Positions 1 to 11,021 of a DNA stretch of 64,000 bases are shown in pieces. Every line of letters starts with the position of its first letter. Position 1 is the first letter of the stretch. This DNA comes from Sanderia malayensis (Eukaryota > Cnidaria > Scyphozoa > Semaeostomeae > Pelagiidae), in contig RQOL01000623.1 in NCBI GenBank assembly GCA_013076295.1, positions 1-64,000 on the forward strand. Direction: 5' to 3'. The notes beneath the pieces were generated by a model. The model made no database searches and had not been told where the DNA came from. It saw only the letters and a list, made by a program, of their open reading frames with translations. The translations under genes were made by a program, and so were the position numbers.

Positions 1-2704
1 GGCAATTTCCATCTCCAGTTGTTCGAATTGGGCACTTGCCTGATGGCAAATTCTTCATTTTCGTACATCTGTAAAAGGAGAGTCTTTTATTCATTGTTGG
101 CTCATTTCTCTAACAGAGGGAAACAGTTAAATAATTTTTGAACCAAAAAGGCAATTGTAAAGTGAAGTTCTTGTTTTGGACAATGACTGATTATCAAGTT
201 GCGGGAGAAGCAAATCAAACATCATGCCAAATTTTATCGTACACAAACCTGCTATCAATATTCTTTACTCTAGCAGGCAAATCTTCAATTGTAAATTCAT
301 GTTTCATGCCAGCTACACAGGCAAGAATTTCCTGATGAACATCTCCCTGATTTTCGGCCATTGTCAGAAATGATTGCCATGACTTACAATGCGCAAGGGA
401 TGTCAATACGTCTTTGCAATTAGAAGCCTGTGTGAAGAAAAAAGTTTGCAGCTACGTTTCAATGTTACTAGAAATTAATTCACTGTATTAGTTTTGCAAT
501 TTCACATAAAACATCTGTGTTTGCAATCAAGATAAAAAGTAAAAAAACTTAAGAAAACTTCAAAATATATTGAGCATCAAAAGCAATGAAGCTGGTGAAA
601 GTAAAGCATGTCTTATACCAATCGGTCTACTCCTGCTCGGCAACCAGCGTTTGGGGAAGTTAAGTCTGTAACATTCTGTAAATAAATCACCAAACTTTAA
701 TGGAAAGAAGAACCAAAACCTTAGTATAATGCTTAAGGACTTTGCACCTTAAGAACAAATAAATTAAATTATCTCCTAGGAACAGATATGTTTTACAAGG
801 AAATACGACTGGAAAGTAAGAAACGTATTTTCTGGTTTGCCATTTGGTGGTAACAATATATAATTTAGTATAAATCAGCATGATGTTGTATATATGTAAC
901 ATACTGACACATACAGGTTTTGAAGCTTCATGCGCTGAATACGAAACTCTTTGCTGCTTTAATGTGTCATCTGATTCTACTACATCTTCACTCTAGAACA
1001 AAATATTATATGGATAGAAATAAAGCAATGGACGAAGCAAATTTCTGAATAACACTTGCGCAATTACTCTCTTTTGAACATTGCTTGAACAATCTGCTTG
1101 AAAAGGCTACCCGAGAGTTGAACATTAACTTTATGTGCAATAGTCTCTCTCAAAATAATTAGAAATTTACTTCAACTGCATCCCATTGTGAAATAAATAT
1201 CATTTAAAAAACCTTGCATATTTTTTCTGTCCCATCCTCATCCTCTATATAACTGCATTCTTCCTCGATGATATTGTGAGAAGCATCCATGACATCATCG
1301 TTTTCGCTGTCATCAGGCTCACAAGTATCACTATCAGCATAATCACCATTGCTTTCGACATTTTTGGTATCATCTTCATGTACTGCTTCTCTATTTACAT
1401 TCCCATTTTCGGGGCTTCGTAAAAAATGCACGAATCAGAATCACATAAGGGATGAACTTTTGAGACCAAAGAATTCATTATATCTCATATGAAAGGTTAA
1501 TAAACATCAAATGGCGTCTTCATTTCCCATAACAATAGATATACACATTATTACAAATGTTAAATGTTTATTTCAAATGAACCATATTCTATACAAGGCT
1601 ATCTGATATAGAATATGAAGATTATATGATTAGATATAAGCAAGTGGAAAATATATATACCTGCCCAAAAGAATGTACTGCCGTAAGGATCTCCCAATTT
1701 TCATTATCTGACATGGCTTTAGATAATCACCTGAAAATAATATTTTAAAATGTAAAAATATAACTGCGGTGAAAACATAACAAAATTAAACGAGAAGTGT
1801 TTTTGTGTAACGCCTACCATGAGCAGGACGTCTGTTGGGTGAAATGAAAGGAACATCGGATGGCCACCAAAAAGGTATGTTGCTAATGTCCTGCCAAAAG
1901 TACTGTATGTGTTTGGAATCAGTTGCGATGTTTGTTATACATTGCCGCAAATGATCCATGTTAACAGCTTTAACACCATGTCCTTTAAATATTGGCAGTA
2001 ATATGAAAAATCATATTACAATAAACATTACAACATTTTTAGAAATTGACCTGCAGGCTATCATTACTTAAGAACAAGCAAAACACCTGTTGCTAATCTG
2101 GCGTGAAAATGTTAAAACGTAATAAATAGCTGCATATTTTAGATCAATGTCTACCATATTCAAATACATACGTAAAAATCGGTCTTGAAAACAGGCTTTG
2201 TTAATATCAGCATCGGCACGTTTCACGACTGTCGAAGACTTCTCATCTGAAGAAGTGTCCTTAGAGCTCGATTCAGATACCAGAGCAGTATCAACAATTG
2301 GTTTCAGCACGGGCAAATTTTGCCTGAAACCACGAACAAGCATGGGATGTCCTGATATAGAAAAATGCATAAAATATAAATGTCATGCCGACATTTTACA
2401 TACTCTATATCTTCTTTCAGTGAATGCTTTTGGTACACAACAAGCCTTCTCAGTTCAATGATCTTCAATTTTTTATACTGGAGATATGCTAAAACGTAAG
2501 TTATTTCAAGTCCAAAACATCACTACATACCTCGGTTCTGGCATTGATCATATTGAAAAGGATATTATATACCCAAAAAATAAAGGAAATGATAATCTTA
2601 AAATAAAAAATCTCACCTTCAAATTTCAGTTCATTATTATGCACACACATAAATAAAACAGGAGGGACAAACTTCCTCTCCTTCTTGGCATCTTCCACCC
2701 ACTT
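1..2704 (-). CDS. Spliced gene with OTU-protease-like motif, 3' end off the window
   Basis: Eight minus-strand exons join with matching phases: 2617-2704, 2172-2351, 1818-1982, 1661-1730, 1213-1414, 915-992, 249-427 and 1-68 (running off the edge). Each internal junction has an AG acceptor and a GT donor (gtgag, gtatgt, gtaggc, gtatat, gttttt, gtatgtg, gtttgt). The encoded protein starts KWVEDAKKERKFVPPVLF, has a WWPSDVPF segment in exon 3, an acidic stretch rich in D/E in exon 5, and ends at the edge with RTTGDGNC. GDGNC is the Asp/Cys box of OTU-family deubiquitinating cysteine proteases; the His part would lie outside the window. No stop or frameshift was found in about 340 codons, unlike nearly everything else here. 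The start codon is not found; a weaker upstream exon may be 2919-2983. The OTU call rests on one short motif, so the function is inferred. It could be a host gene or a gene carried by a large transposon. Confidence 0.72.
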
Positions 2705-2918
2705 CTGAAACTAAGTGTCAGGATATCTGAATTATATTTTGCTCGAAGCCATTTATATAAAATATCTCAGATAAATTTCGTCTGTAAGCATATTCCAATA
2801 ACAACAAAGATCATAAGAGGAAACACACAGAAAAAGTATAGAGATCATTATTGATATCATAACTTATATAGCAAATAGTGCTATGATAATAAATTCATTA
2901 AACTGATACAAATATTAC

Positions 2919-2983
2919 CACAGAGAAAATGATATGCTCCTTCTGGAGCCCAGAATACAAAATTTCTAAACTTGTTTTGAAAA
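2919..2983 (-). CDS. Possible further upstream exon of the OTU-like gene
   Basis: A 65-nt segment is bounded on the minus strand by an acceptor (gaaaacag) and a donor (gtaatatt). In the frame that would join at phase 0 to the exon at 2617-2704 it is open for 21 codons and contains ILYSGLQKEHIIFSV. The fit is acceptable but the segment is short and AT-rich, so a chance match is possible. Confidence 0.3.
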
Positions 2984-3239
2984 CTGTTTTCACAAATAAG
3001 GATAAAAGGATTATCATAAAGTACAATATTAGTTAGGCAATATTAGTGTAAGTGTTGATTCTAAGAATTTCTGGCTGCATTTCACAAAAAAGTCACCATG
3101 CAAATATGACAATGCCTATGTGCACTAACGTGCCTGTTGATGAGCTACAATGCAGGCTCTATTAGCACAGTTAAAAATCTTGATGCACATAAATCTGTCT
3201 ATTCTTCCTATCGACTTGACAAACTTAAATTTGAGGAAA

Positions 3240-3560
3240 CTGTGATCAGGGGGTGCATGTCTAAATCTTGTTTGGGAGGATGTAAATATGTTCTGAACTG
3301 ACCTGACTCATTGTAGTTGGAATATTTGTGCTAGTTAAGAAAGACCAAAGGTCTAGTATTGCCTACTTCTATTTAAAAATGCCAGTTTATATCAACTCCA
3401 AAAATATTGGGGAGGGCTGGAGGTGCCTCACCCCCTAAGCTCAATTACACCCCAAATGTGCACCCCTGACTGTGTGATCTTACATTAACATTTAACAATG
3501 CCCCAGAAAAGAAAACGTCTTTTGGCAGTGAATGAGGCCAGTAGTGAAACAAGGACCTGG
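3240..3560. repeat. Diverged dispersed repeat (copy also at 12430-13110)
   Basis: Several blocks are shared in order with 12430-13110: an aggggg-GC-rich start followed by tgtaaatatg, then atgccagttt, aactccaaaaa and a GGGG run, then ggcagtgaatgag. Divergence is high and no coding capacity is seen. It looks like an old non-autonomous element. Confidence 0.42.
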
Positions 3561-3859
3561 GGGCCGGGGATCTCTTCATTGATACAAAGTGGACAGATAT
3601 TTTGGCCTTGCGGCCATATAGGTAATAAAGCATTACGATAAGGTTACAAATTAGTATGTTAATAAGCACAATAGATATTAAAAGTTTTTATCAATTGCAA
3701 AATGGTTGAGTTCTTGATGACAAAGCTACTCTGGGCAATTTTCTTGATTTTTACCTGTTTTGCTTTGTTTTTACATGATCTGAAATAAGTTTTTTTAGCT
3801 TCTGGTAATCTGAGCGCTGCGTATTTTGCTTTGGAGCCATTGGTACTTGTCAAAATTCA

Positions 3860-5351
3860 AGGAAAGCAAGGAAAGTTCAAACTTGTCAAAATTCAAGGAA
3901 ATTCACGCAAGGAAATCTGGAACAAACCCCCCTTTGTCTGCCTGCTGCATGCAGATGATGTGACATTACTGTTGTTGCGGTTGCGGTTGTGAATACAATG
4001 TTGCTGTTGTTGGTCCATCAAAAATTGTTGTTGTTGTTTAAAAACTCAACACGTGTTCAGTAACAATTTCGGTACATAAAAATACCTGGCCTTCTGCGTG
4101 ACTCGCTACTTATCTTTTGTCCTGCCCGAGGCCCACAAATCTTCTCCGCAGCCCTGCCACAGCTGGCATAGGCATAGAGTAGAGTTATATTTTCTCCAAG
4201 GGGACATTTATGCTCTCCATTTCAAGCTGCGACATTACCCCATCTCTCGCGTTTTCTTCTCCAGAATGGAACATTTGGAACCAGCCAATAGAATTGCTTG
4301 GTTGTTCAAAATTTTGGAACATCAACTGACCAATCAAATTGGAGGGTTGTTCCATTTTTTTAGTTGTTCCAATTTTCCAATTTGCAACAGTTACACGTGT
4401 TGCGCTTTCTTTTGTTAATGGCTGCCGTTCCTTCAAAGTTTTTTTGATTTTTTCTGGTCTTCGTTCTGGAAGAGTGCCATTTCATTCAAGCACGTTTTTG
4501 CTTTCAAGTTGTTTTTCATTGTTCACTGGTAAGTGGTCTATTCTTTTTAATTCTATGAGGCTGCTCATCCGTAGAGTGCTATTGATTTCCATGGGTTGTA
4601 CACGTGCACTCTTTGAAAGCCTTAGGCCTAATTTTTTTCCAAGCCATGGAGTTGACGTTTGGCATAAAACAGCATGTTTCATGCAAAGAATTTGAGGGGT
4701 AATTCTTTTATTATCATTACTCACGTAAGATCCGTTGATGGATCATTCCCAAATCTCAATTTTCTGACTGTTATGTGCAACTATGAAGGCAATAGCATTG
4801 ACGGATTTAGGCCAGGCTGATTTCAATGGCTGATTTTAATGAGCAAGAGTATAAAAAATTGCCTTCTATTTTTTAGTTGAGATGCCTAAGACATTATTGA
4901 ATACATAGGAATGGAAGGCCCGTATTAGGTTCTATGCCAACGGCAACTTCAAGTTTGGCCAAGGCCAATGGCCCCCAAGGCAAATAAATGGCACAAAGAG
5001 TTGTGCAGGGTGGATGCCTGCCCTCTACAGGCAAAGTCTCATAAAGACATTTTTGGCAGGGTGGTGACTTGCGTGTGTGGATACCATGCATCGGTATTGT
5101 TTATATATTTCTCTATTTTGTTGTTGTTCTACATTTAAATTCAAGGAAGCAAAGTAAGTAACATCCAGTTTAATTCTTTTGAAGGTATCTGCTAGTGGTT
5201 CTCAGCCATCACCACCTTGCCAAAATAACTTTTAATCAGAGAAAGGTAATTATTTTTCCTCTTGTACATCAGTTTTCATTTCGGTTTACAAGATTAGACA
5301 ACCATTTAATCATATTTTCTGTAGTCAACTCATGCAACATTTTTCTTGCAG
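3860..5351. other. Non-coding stretch upstream of the DUF6729 gene
   Basis: No supported gene. It holds short gttgttgtt runs near 3980-4040 and two CCAAT-type motifs near 4280-4345 (agccaatag and ccaatcaaattgg), which might belong to an upstream promoter. The open frames here (about 4098-4700) have no recognisable protein features and no consistent splice sites. Confidence 0.4.
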
Positions 5352-7058
5352 TCCAATCTGAGTCAACCAACAATAATGGCACTAGAAGCTGACGAGCCTC
5401 CCTTACCGGTAAGTTATGTTGCTCCAGTGGTTTGCATTGGTTTTTCTCTATTATTACACTGTTTCTGATTCCAGCTTCCTCTTTTTATCTGCCCAACAGT
5501 TTCAGTCTGCATCAGCAACAGTTGCTTCCGCAGTTGCTGTGCCAGCTACTGCACCAGCAACTGCACTGGCTGCTGCACCAGCTGCAGTGCCAACTCCAGC
5601 AGGAATGCACACAGTAGTGAGTGATTTACCTAATTATTTTGTGATCAATTCATTAAGTTCTGTAAAGCCTGAATCATGTTTTAGTGGATGAGATAAGAAG
5701 TAATGCAAAGAAAGTAATCTGATTTCTTTTCACCTACACAATCTTTGACATGCACTTTTTTTAATTTATAGCGTGGAGAGACCAGGACTTCACCTACGTC
5801 CACACAAGGTACCTCTGGGCTGCCAGTAGATACACCAGAACTGGTGAGTTAGTTACTTACGATATTTGGTGCATTTGAGTAAGATTCACACTGTTGCTGA
5901 TGCTTTTAATTGCTAGTGTTATGGAATGTTGTGATGTGTTTGTTAATGTACTTCTGTGTATTTTCCTCACAGGCAAGAACGTCCCTGTTTCCCAGGCAGC
6001 AGCCCAATTATGCTCACCGGATCCCTGATGGCTGGAGGGCGAACATTGCCCCCCATGATCAAGCATGGATTGGGAAACAAGGGGGTGATGTCCCACTCGG
6101 CTCTATCATCCAACTTTGAGCCTGTGGAGTCCCTCAAAAAGCTTCCACTTGCCTCTTTGTTTTTGGCGGCGTATGCACGGGACGTATGGTCACGCGTGGA
6201 CAGTCTCAAGGCATCATTATCGTTGGTTTTTGGCTCCATCCTGAAGATTGATGCCACGAAAAAGACTTGCCAGAAACTGGCTGGTAATGATGCCAACTCG
6301 GCCAACTTTGTCCTCAACGTTGGCAACGAACGGGGTGAGATTGTTCAGTGTGTCGTAACATCCTCCAAATCGCTCAATTCTTTACAGCCCATGGCGGATG
6401 GCTTGATGGACCGGTATGCTGCTGCATCTTTAGAGCCGCCACTATTGATATACACGGACCGGGACTGCTGCAGTGCATCTGGTCTGTCAAAATATCAGCA
6501 GCTATTTAATAGGTGGAGTTCTGTAGAGATGAGGCTGGACATCTGGCATTTCATGGGGAGACTGGCAAGTGGTTGTTGCACCAAATCCCACTCGTTGTAT
6601 GGCACATTCATGTCCCGTATTTCTGGCTGCATCTTCGAGTGGAATGGTGATAACGTGGACAAGCTGAAACCAGCCAAGAGAGGAGAGCTGGTTGCTGCTG
6701 GACTTGCAGAACCGTCCGAAGAAGCAGTGGGTCGAGCAGTGACCTTTAGGGAACTATCTCGTCATTGCAGGTGGAGAACTTGTGGCCCAGAGCAGATGAG
6801 GCACCTCGTTCAGGAGCTGATCTTGTCAATGACAAACATGACAGACACTTTGGGGGTGCCTCTGTTCAACGACAACATTGCGCATATCTGGGCCTACGAG
6901 AAGAAACATATCGCCTGCTTGCAAGATGTTCTCGATCTGCCTCTGTGCTGTTGCAGGTATGATATTTTCAATCAATGTGTAATGACATCTATTTAATGTT
7001 GTTGTTCTTCGCTTTTTCAATGCAACACTAACACTGTAGGCATTTTTGTAGACCACAT

Positions 7059-7066
7059 CATCAAAG
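7059..7066. repeat. Left 8-bp target-site duplication of the DUF6589/RecQ element
   Basis: CATCAAAG at 7059-7066 is repeated exactly at 9182-9189, just outside the TIRs. One extra G (7067) lies between the left copy and the first TIR base. Removing the insert joins HII-K to EGIRLQVFRCARG in one frame, which confirms that an exon of the DUF6729 gene was hit. Confidence 0.85.
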
Positions 7067-7067
7067 G

Positions 7068-7160
7068 TACCCTGGGTACCAGAGCCTAAAAAAATTAGCT
7101 TAAAAAAGTTAAAAATTAAAAAGGAGAAGAAGAGGCTCTGGATCCATCAATCAGCGACCT
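7068..7160 (+). repeat. Left terminal inverted repeat
   Basis: Matches the inverse of 9086-9181 with a few indels in its A-rich middle. The TIR contains an internal inverted motif (accagagcc near the tip, ggctctgg near its inner end), so each arm can itself fold. Confidence 0.85.
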
Positions 7161-7388
7161 TGTTTTCGTGTGTGAAATCTATGATTCAACGTGATTCGAA
7201 GTCACTTTAATCACTGCCCATAGCACTTAAATAAACCCTGTGCCCATAATCAGCGCTTAAATTGAATTGTAGAATCTTCGGGCAACATCAGAGTCTCAAA
7301 TGCCGTTACCCAGGATGTTTCAATGAGTATAGGTACGAGAAAGTTAGGATAAATCATGAAAAAAAAAGCTCATTCATTTGATTCAGCT

Positions 7389-8101
7389 ATGACAAGTGAC
7401 AAAAGAGATACAACCACAATAACATCTGCTGGAGATGATGTGTTCAATTACTGAACAGCAAGATTGAACTTAGGCCTCCTAATTCGTAATGCAGATGGTG
7501 CAGTCAAGGAAGGAGATGGTGGCAGAATAATTAGATGCTGGAAGCTGTTCATATTGCTTTACAGAGCATATGGGCATCATAAGTATTCTTATGCAGCATT
7601 TTTGTTGCAATCCAACGTTAACGCAATATTTACTCAAGCCCAAGCAGAGCAAGTAGTGTGGAACAGAACTGTTAATAGAAGAAATAAATATAGATGTAAT
7701 AGACTGGCTGTGGAAGAAATAATTCATGTGACTTGTGACTTGAGCAGTTAAATTGCAGAACAAAGGAGCTCTTATACAACCTTGGTGTCAACTTAGAGGA
7801 AGGATCTGCCAAGCGAGAATCAATTGCAGTGGGATTTCTAGAAAAGATGCTTGAAAAGGCACAAGAGGAATCACAAACAACTTCTCCCAATGGGCACCAC
7901 AAAACTAAAAAGAAGGAAGATGATATGAAACTGCTTGTGCAAAATTTGTTCTCAAAGAGAATCTTTGAATTCAGAAGTGGAAGAAAAAATGAACAATTCA
8001 AAAACTTCAACCGCAACATCCTGGCAAAGCTGGATGTTTCATTATTATCATCATGGCTAACTGACCACCTAAAACAGCTTTCAAAAAAGTATCCATCATA
8101 A
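7389..8101 (+). pseudogene. DUF6589-like C-terminal protein remnant
   Basis: From ATG 7389 one frame reads through an in-frame TGA at 7452 and on to TAA at 7749. It includes LLIRNADGAVKEGDGGR, IIRCWKLFILLYRAYGHHKY and EQVVWNRTVNRR. This is the EGDG-xR-xxRCWK and W-xR-x-VN pattern I associate with DUF6589-domain proteins, common multi-copy proteins in cnidarian genomes that are probably transposon-encoded. The later frame (7829-8101) encodes FLEKMLEKAQEESQTT and a basic C-terminus ending at TAA 8099, so at least one frameshift separates them. The long N-terminal part of the family is missing. The role in transposition is inferred from the position between TIRs. Confidence 0.65.
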
Positions 8102-8635
8102 AATGCTCACTACTAGAGAAAAGGCAGACTGTTGCAAAGAGCAAGCATATTACATTAGGAGATATACTTTCAACTTCTAAAAACTGAATCAATGAAATGA
8201 AATACCACCCTATGTATGTATGTGTATATATATATAGCAAATGTCTGAAACTGTCATTCATAAACATGCATATTGAATGCTAAAAAGTTCTCAATTTGTA
8301 ACAAGCTCCCTGTTGCCACTTAATGTTATATTGTCTACTGGTGTGCAATAGGTTAAGCTGAACCATACTGTACATTCAAGCTTTTTCAGGGGTATTTTAA
8401 AGAGCCCACAATGAATGTAAACAGCACTTTTTGAAAATTGGCCCTCCAAGAATCTTGCTTTATTTAAAAAATAATTGAATGATGAATAATTCTCAGATCC
8501 GGGCTTACATCACTTCGCCTGTTTTCGCTGCAGCAAAAGTCAACTGATCAAGCTCCTGGGACATAATTCTTGCAAAAAAAGTGAATACTTCAAAGCTGGT
8601 GTAATTATGGCAGAAAAAAAACCGTTATTTAAAGG

Positions 8636-8684
8636 ATTGTTATATCGCTGTTATTTATAGGAAAAGTAACGGCGATATAACAAT
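8636..8684. repeat. Near-perfect hairpin at the break in the RecQ-like ORF
   Basis: attgttatatcgctgtta is followed after a short loop by taacggcgatataacaat, giving an 18-nt stem with one mismatch. It lies immediately after the point where the helicase ORF loses its reading frame (8655-8700), so it may mark a deletion or template-switch junction. Confidence 0.75.
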
Positions 8685-8942
8685 CACAATGTTTCTTTTT
8701 CTGAAACGCAAAAACTCTGGATGGCCTAGGCCCGACAATTTCTGAGCAACCAGTGGAGCTATCTGGTATGGCAGCGACTTTCCATGCCCTGTTGTCAAAA
8801 TTGCAAAAGTATCTTTATTTTCAATGAATATAGACTTTAGTATTTCCATTTGTTGTGGCGAGAATGCCTTTATTTGAAGAAAGTACTCATTGATAACTTC
8901 GTAGGCTGCTGCAACGCTCAGGGTTTCCGCCATTATTCTCAT
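8655..8942 (-). pseudogene. RecQ-like superfamily II helicase, N-terminal fragment
   Basis: A 95-codon minus-strand frame starts MRIMAETLSVAAAYEVI, then FSPQQMEILKSIF (Q-motif-like), LTTGHGKSLPYQIAPLV (Walker A-type motif I with GKS intact) and VIVISPLL (motif Ia). This order is that of RecQ-family DNA helicases. Everything after motif Ia is absent: no DEAH box, motifs III-VI or RQC domain, so it cannot be an active helicase. It lies convergent to the DUF6589 remnant within the same TIRs, and the pairing suggests that the full-length parent transposon encodes both proteins. Confidence 0.7.
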
Positions 8943-9002
8943 TTGGCTCAGCGCGATCCTTGGCAGATCATTGATTGTGATTTATCATGCAATCGTCATG
9001 CA

Positions 9003-9068
9003 GTCAAAATGAATGGGTCTTTTTCGTATACCGATCACGGTATACTGAATGCTGATTGGCTAACAACG
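9003..9068 (-). promoter_or_regulatory. Possible promoter of the helicase fragment: inverted CCAAT motif and palindrome
   Basis: About 60-120 bp upstream of the helicase start on minus are gctgattggctaac (reads as CCAAT on minus) and a perfect palindrome-like stem gtataccg-atca-cggtatac. Both lie just inside the right TIR. No TATA box or start-site evidence is visible. Confidence 0.35.
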
Positions 9069-9085
9069 AAAAGTCATAACGAGGT

Positions 9086-9181
9086 TGCTGATTGATGGAT
9101 CCAGAGCCTCTTCTTCTTTTTCTCGTTTTTTATTTGTAATTTTTTTAGGCTAATTTTTTTTAGGCTCTGGTACCCAGGGTA
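9086..9181 (-). repeat. Right terminal inverted repeat
   Basis: Inverse partner of 7068-7160; the tip is ggctctggtacccagggta, followed directly by the right target duplication CATCAAAG (9182-9189). Confidence 0.85.
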
Positions 9182-11021
9182 CATCAAAGAAGGCATCCGC
9201 TTGCAGGTTTTTCGCTGTGCCAGAGGAACAACGTCCCTAGAGTCCTTTCATTGTCACCTTGCAACATTTATCCCTGGTTTCTCGGCAAATGCAGTGAATT
9301 TCCAGGCCTATCTTCTTGATGGTGTCACACGGTGGAATGTATTGCGCAAAGAGGCTGCAGATGGCACCACGCCCATCACCAGTTTTGACACAGAATTGGC
9401 GATGCAAGTGGATGTCCTCCACAGAACCGTGTTCAACAAGCCTGTTACAGACCGTGATCCTCCATCGCAGGCAGCACAAGAAGATTTTGGCATGGAGTTC
9501 CTGTATAAGCAGGGAAACCGATTGCTAGTGTCGGAAGACATTCACCGACTTGTGGAGCATGTTTCAGGTGACACCCAAGATGACGAGGATATGGGCCTCT
9601 CATTTTGGGGAGAGGACTTTCTGCCCGTGAATTTGCCTGGCCTCTTGGGGACTGCAACATCCGAAGACGAGAGTGACGACATTACTGGAGATGGTGTGGG
9701 CAACCAAAGCAGACAATTGCCTGCCACAAGCAATGCTGCGGAGGTGGAGCCAGTGAGTTTGGCAGCCTATTGATTGCTGTTTTGTGATTTTTTCTTTAAT
9801 TTTTTCTAATATATGTATGCTTTGTTTTACAGGAGACATCTGTTGATTCTCGTGGAATACCTGGCTGGGATAAAGTCAATCACCTTGCACAGTTTTTAGT
9901 TGGCATGACCGGCATCAGTGTGTCTCGAGCAGAGGCTGTCTGTGTCAAAGAGTTGTATGCCGCTTTGGAGGACTTTGACCGGAAGCCTCTTGTTTACAAA
10001 TCGGTCCTCAAGAAACCATCCCAGGGCCGATTTGCACGCTAGAAACACAGAAGCAGTCATGTTGGCGTGGATTCCATTGCAAGGTATTTCATTGTTGCCT
10101 GTTCGTTAGTGCCCTCGATTGAAACATAGATAAATAAACTATCTTTTCTTTATGCTGTGTTGAAGAATAACTTCAACTTCTCATCTCTCTTCACAGGTGT
10201 TTCATCTCAGCTGGGTCAACAGCTCTACCTCCGTGCCGTAGCAGAGTGGTCGGGCAATTTGTTTGCAGCTTTTGGAAGTCCACCCATGTCCAGTAACCGA
10301 AGTCACTGACAGCGGCAGAAGATGCACCATCAACAGATGGGATTTGATTCTGGTGGCCTACAACAGAATTCGTGCACATCTTTTCAACAGTCGAGTATTG
10401 CTGAGTGGCACGGGCCTCACGCTGTACAGCCTCAACGAAACACAAATCAGTTTGTGGTTTAAAAACAAAACAGGGCGTGGGGAAGTTGTCACTCTCTTGC
10501 AAGGCCGGTCTCTTCCTGGTGCAACCGAAACAGCTGATGAACCACTCCCGGAACCAAGGAAGAGACAGCGGATTGTTAGCCTGGCACCTCCTATCGACTT
10601 AAAAGAACCAGAAAATCGCTCGGGTCAGGCGAAGATCTGCAGAAGAGGCGTGCCAAAGACCGTGCTGCCAGTTTCTGTGCCATCTACTGCTGCTGTTGCT
10701 GTTGCAGCTCCCCTTGATGGTCAGAATCCCGTCCCTTTAGTGTAACCAGCCCCTCAAGTCTCCCGGACGACAGCCTGGCGCAATAAGGACAAGGCTGGAA
10801 CTAAAAATGTTCGCAAAGTCTACAGTTGCAGTGTTTGCCAAGCTCCAGCCTCCCAAGCTCCAGCCTCCCAAGCTGACCACGGCCATTATTATGGCCAATG
10901 GTACTGTCCACTGCGTCTGGTAGCACCAACTAAAGAAGAGTGGCTTCGTCAAGCAATGAGTGAACGCGAGCACAAGAAGAAGGAAAAACAATTGTAAATA
11001 TTTTGATATTATTATTTTTAG

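Larger units (their letters stand above)
7068..9181. mobile_element. DNA transposon with ~93-bp TIRs, carrying DUF6589 and RecQ-like fragments
   Basis: The left end starts taccctgggtaccagagcct and the right end is its inverse (ggctctggtacccagggta); similarity continues for about 93 bp to gaggctctggatccatcaat and cagc. An 8-bp duplication, CATCAAAG, flanks it. Inside are two convergent remnants: a DUF6589-like gene on plus (7389-8101) and a RecQ-like helicase N-terminus on minus (8655-8942). Both are defective, so this copy is non-autonomous. Helicase-bearing Academ transposons have been described, but as I recall their target duplications are 3-4 bp, so the superfamily is left open. The whole element sits within the exon of a DUF6729 pseudogene. 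Confidence 0.85.
5352..10997 (+). pseudogene. DUF6729-type protein gene, internally deleted, frameshifted and split by a transposon
   Basis: Short exons 5352-5408, 5500-5616, 5772-5843 and one from 5973 all have AG/GT borders (gtaagt, gtgagt, gtgagt) and phase 0. They encode a Pro/Ala-rich leader and IAPHDQAW, then a core with ASLFLAAYARDVWSR, ILKIDATKK, IYTDRDCC and LDIWHFMGRLASGC (to about 6957). After the transposon insertion it resumes with VFRCARGTTSLESFH, the exon from 9832 (GIPGWDKVNHLAQFL) and a C-terminal part ending at 10997 with a Cys pair (CSVC). I recognise this motif order from DUF6729-domain proteins of fish and cnidarians. From memory of that family, a Cys-rich region of some 200 residues between IAPHDQAW and the ARDVWSR part is missing here. 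Lesions: frame change between about 6060 and 6120, another near 6945, another near 10230-10265, and an in-frame TAA at 10743-10745. The conserved Asp-rich motifs suggest a transposase-like RNase H fold; that is inference. Confidence 0.75.

Noticed and set aside
4098..4724. Open frames on both strands of 106-118 codons
   Set aside because: No domain, composition unlike coding sequence, and opposite-strand frames of equal quality.
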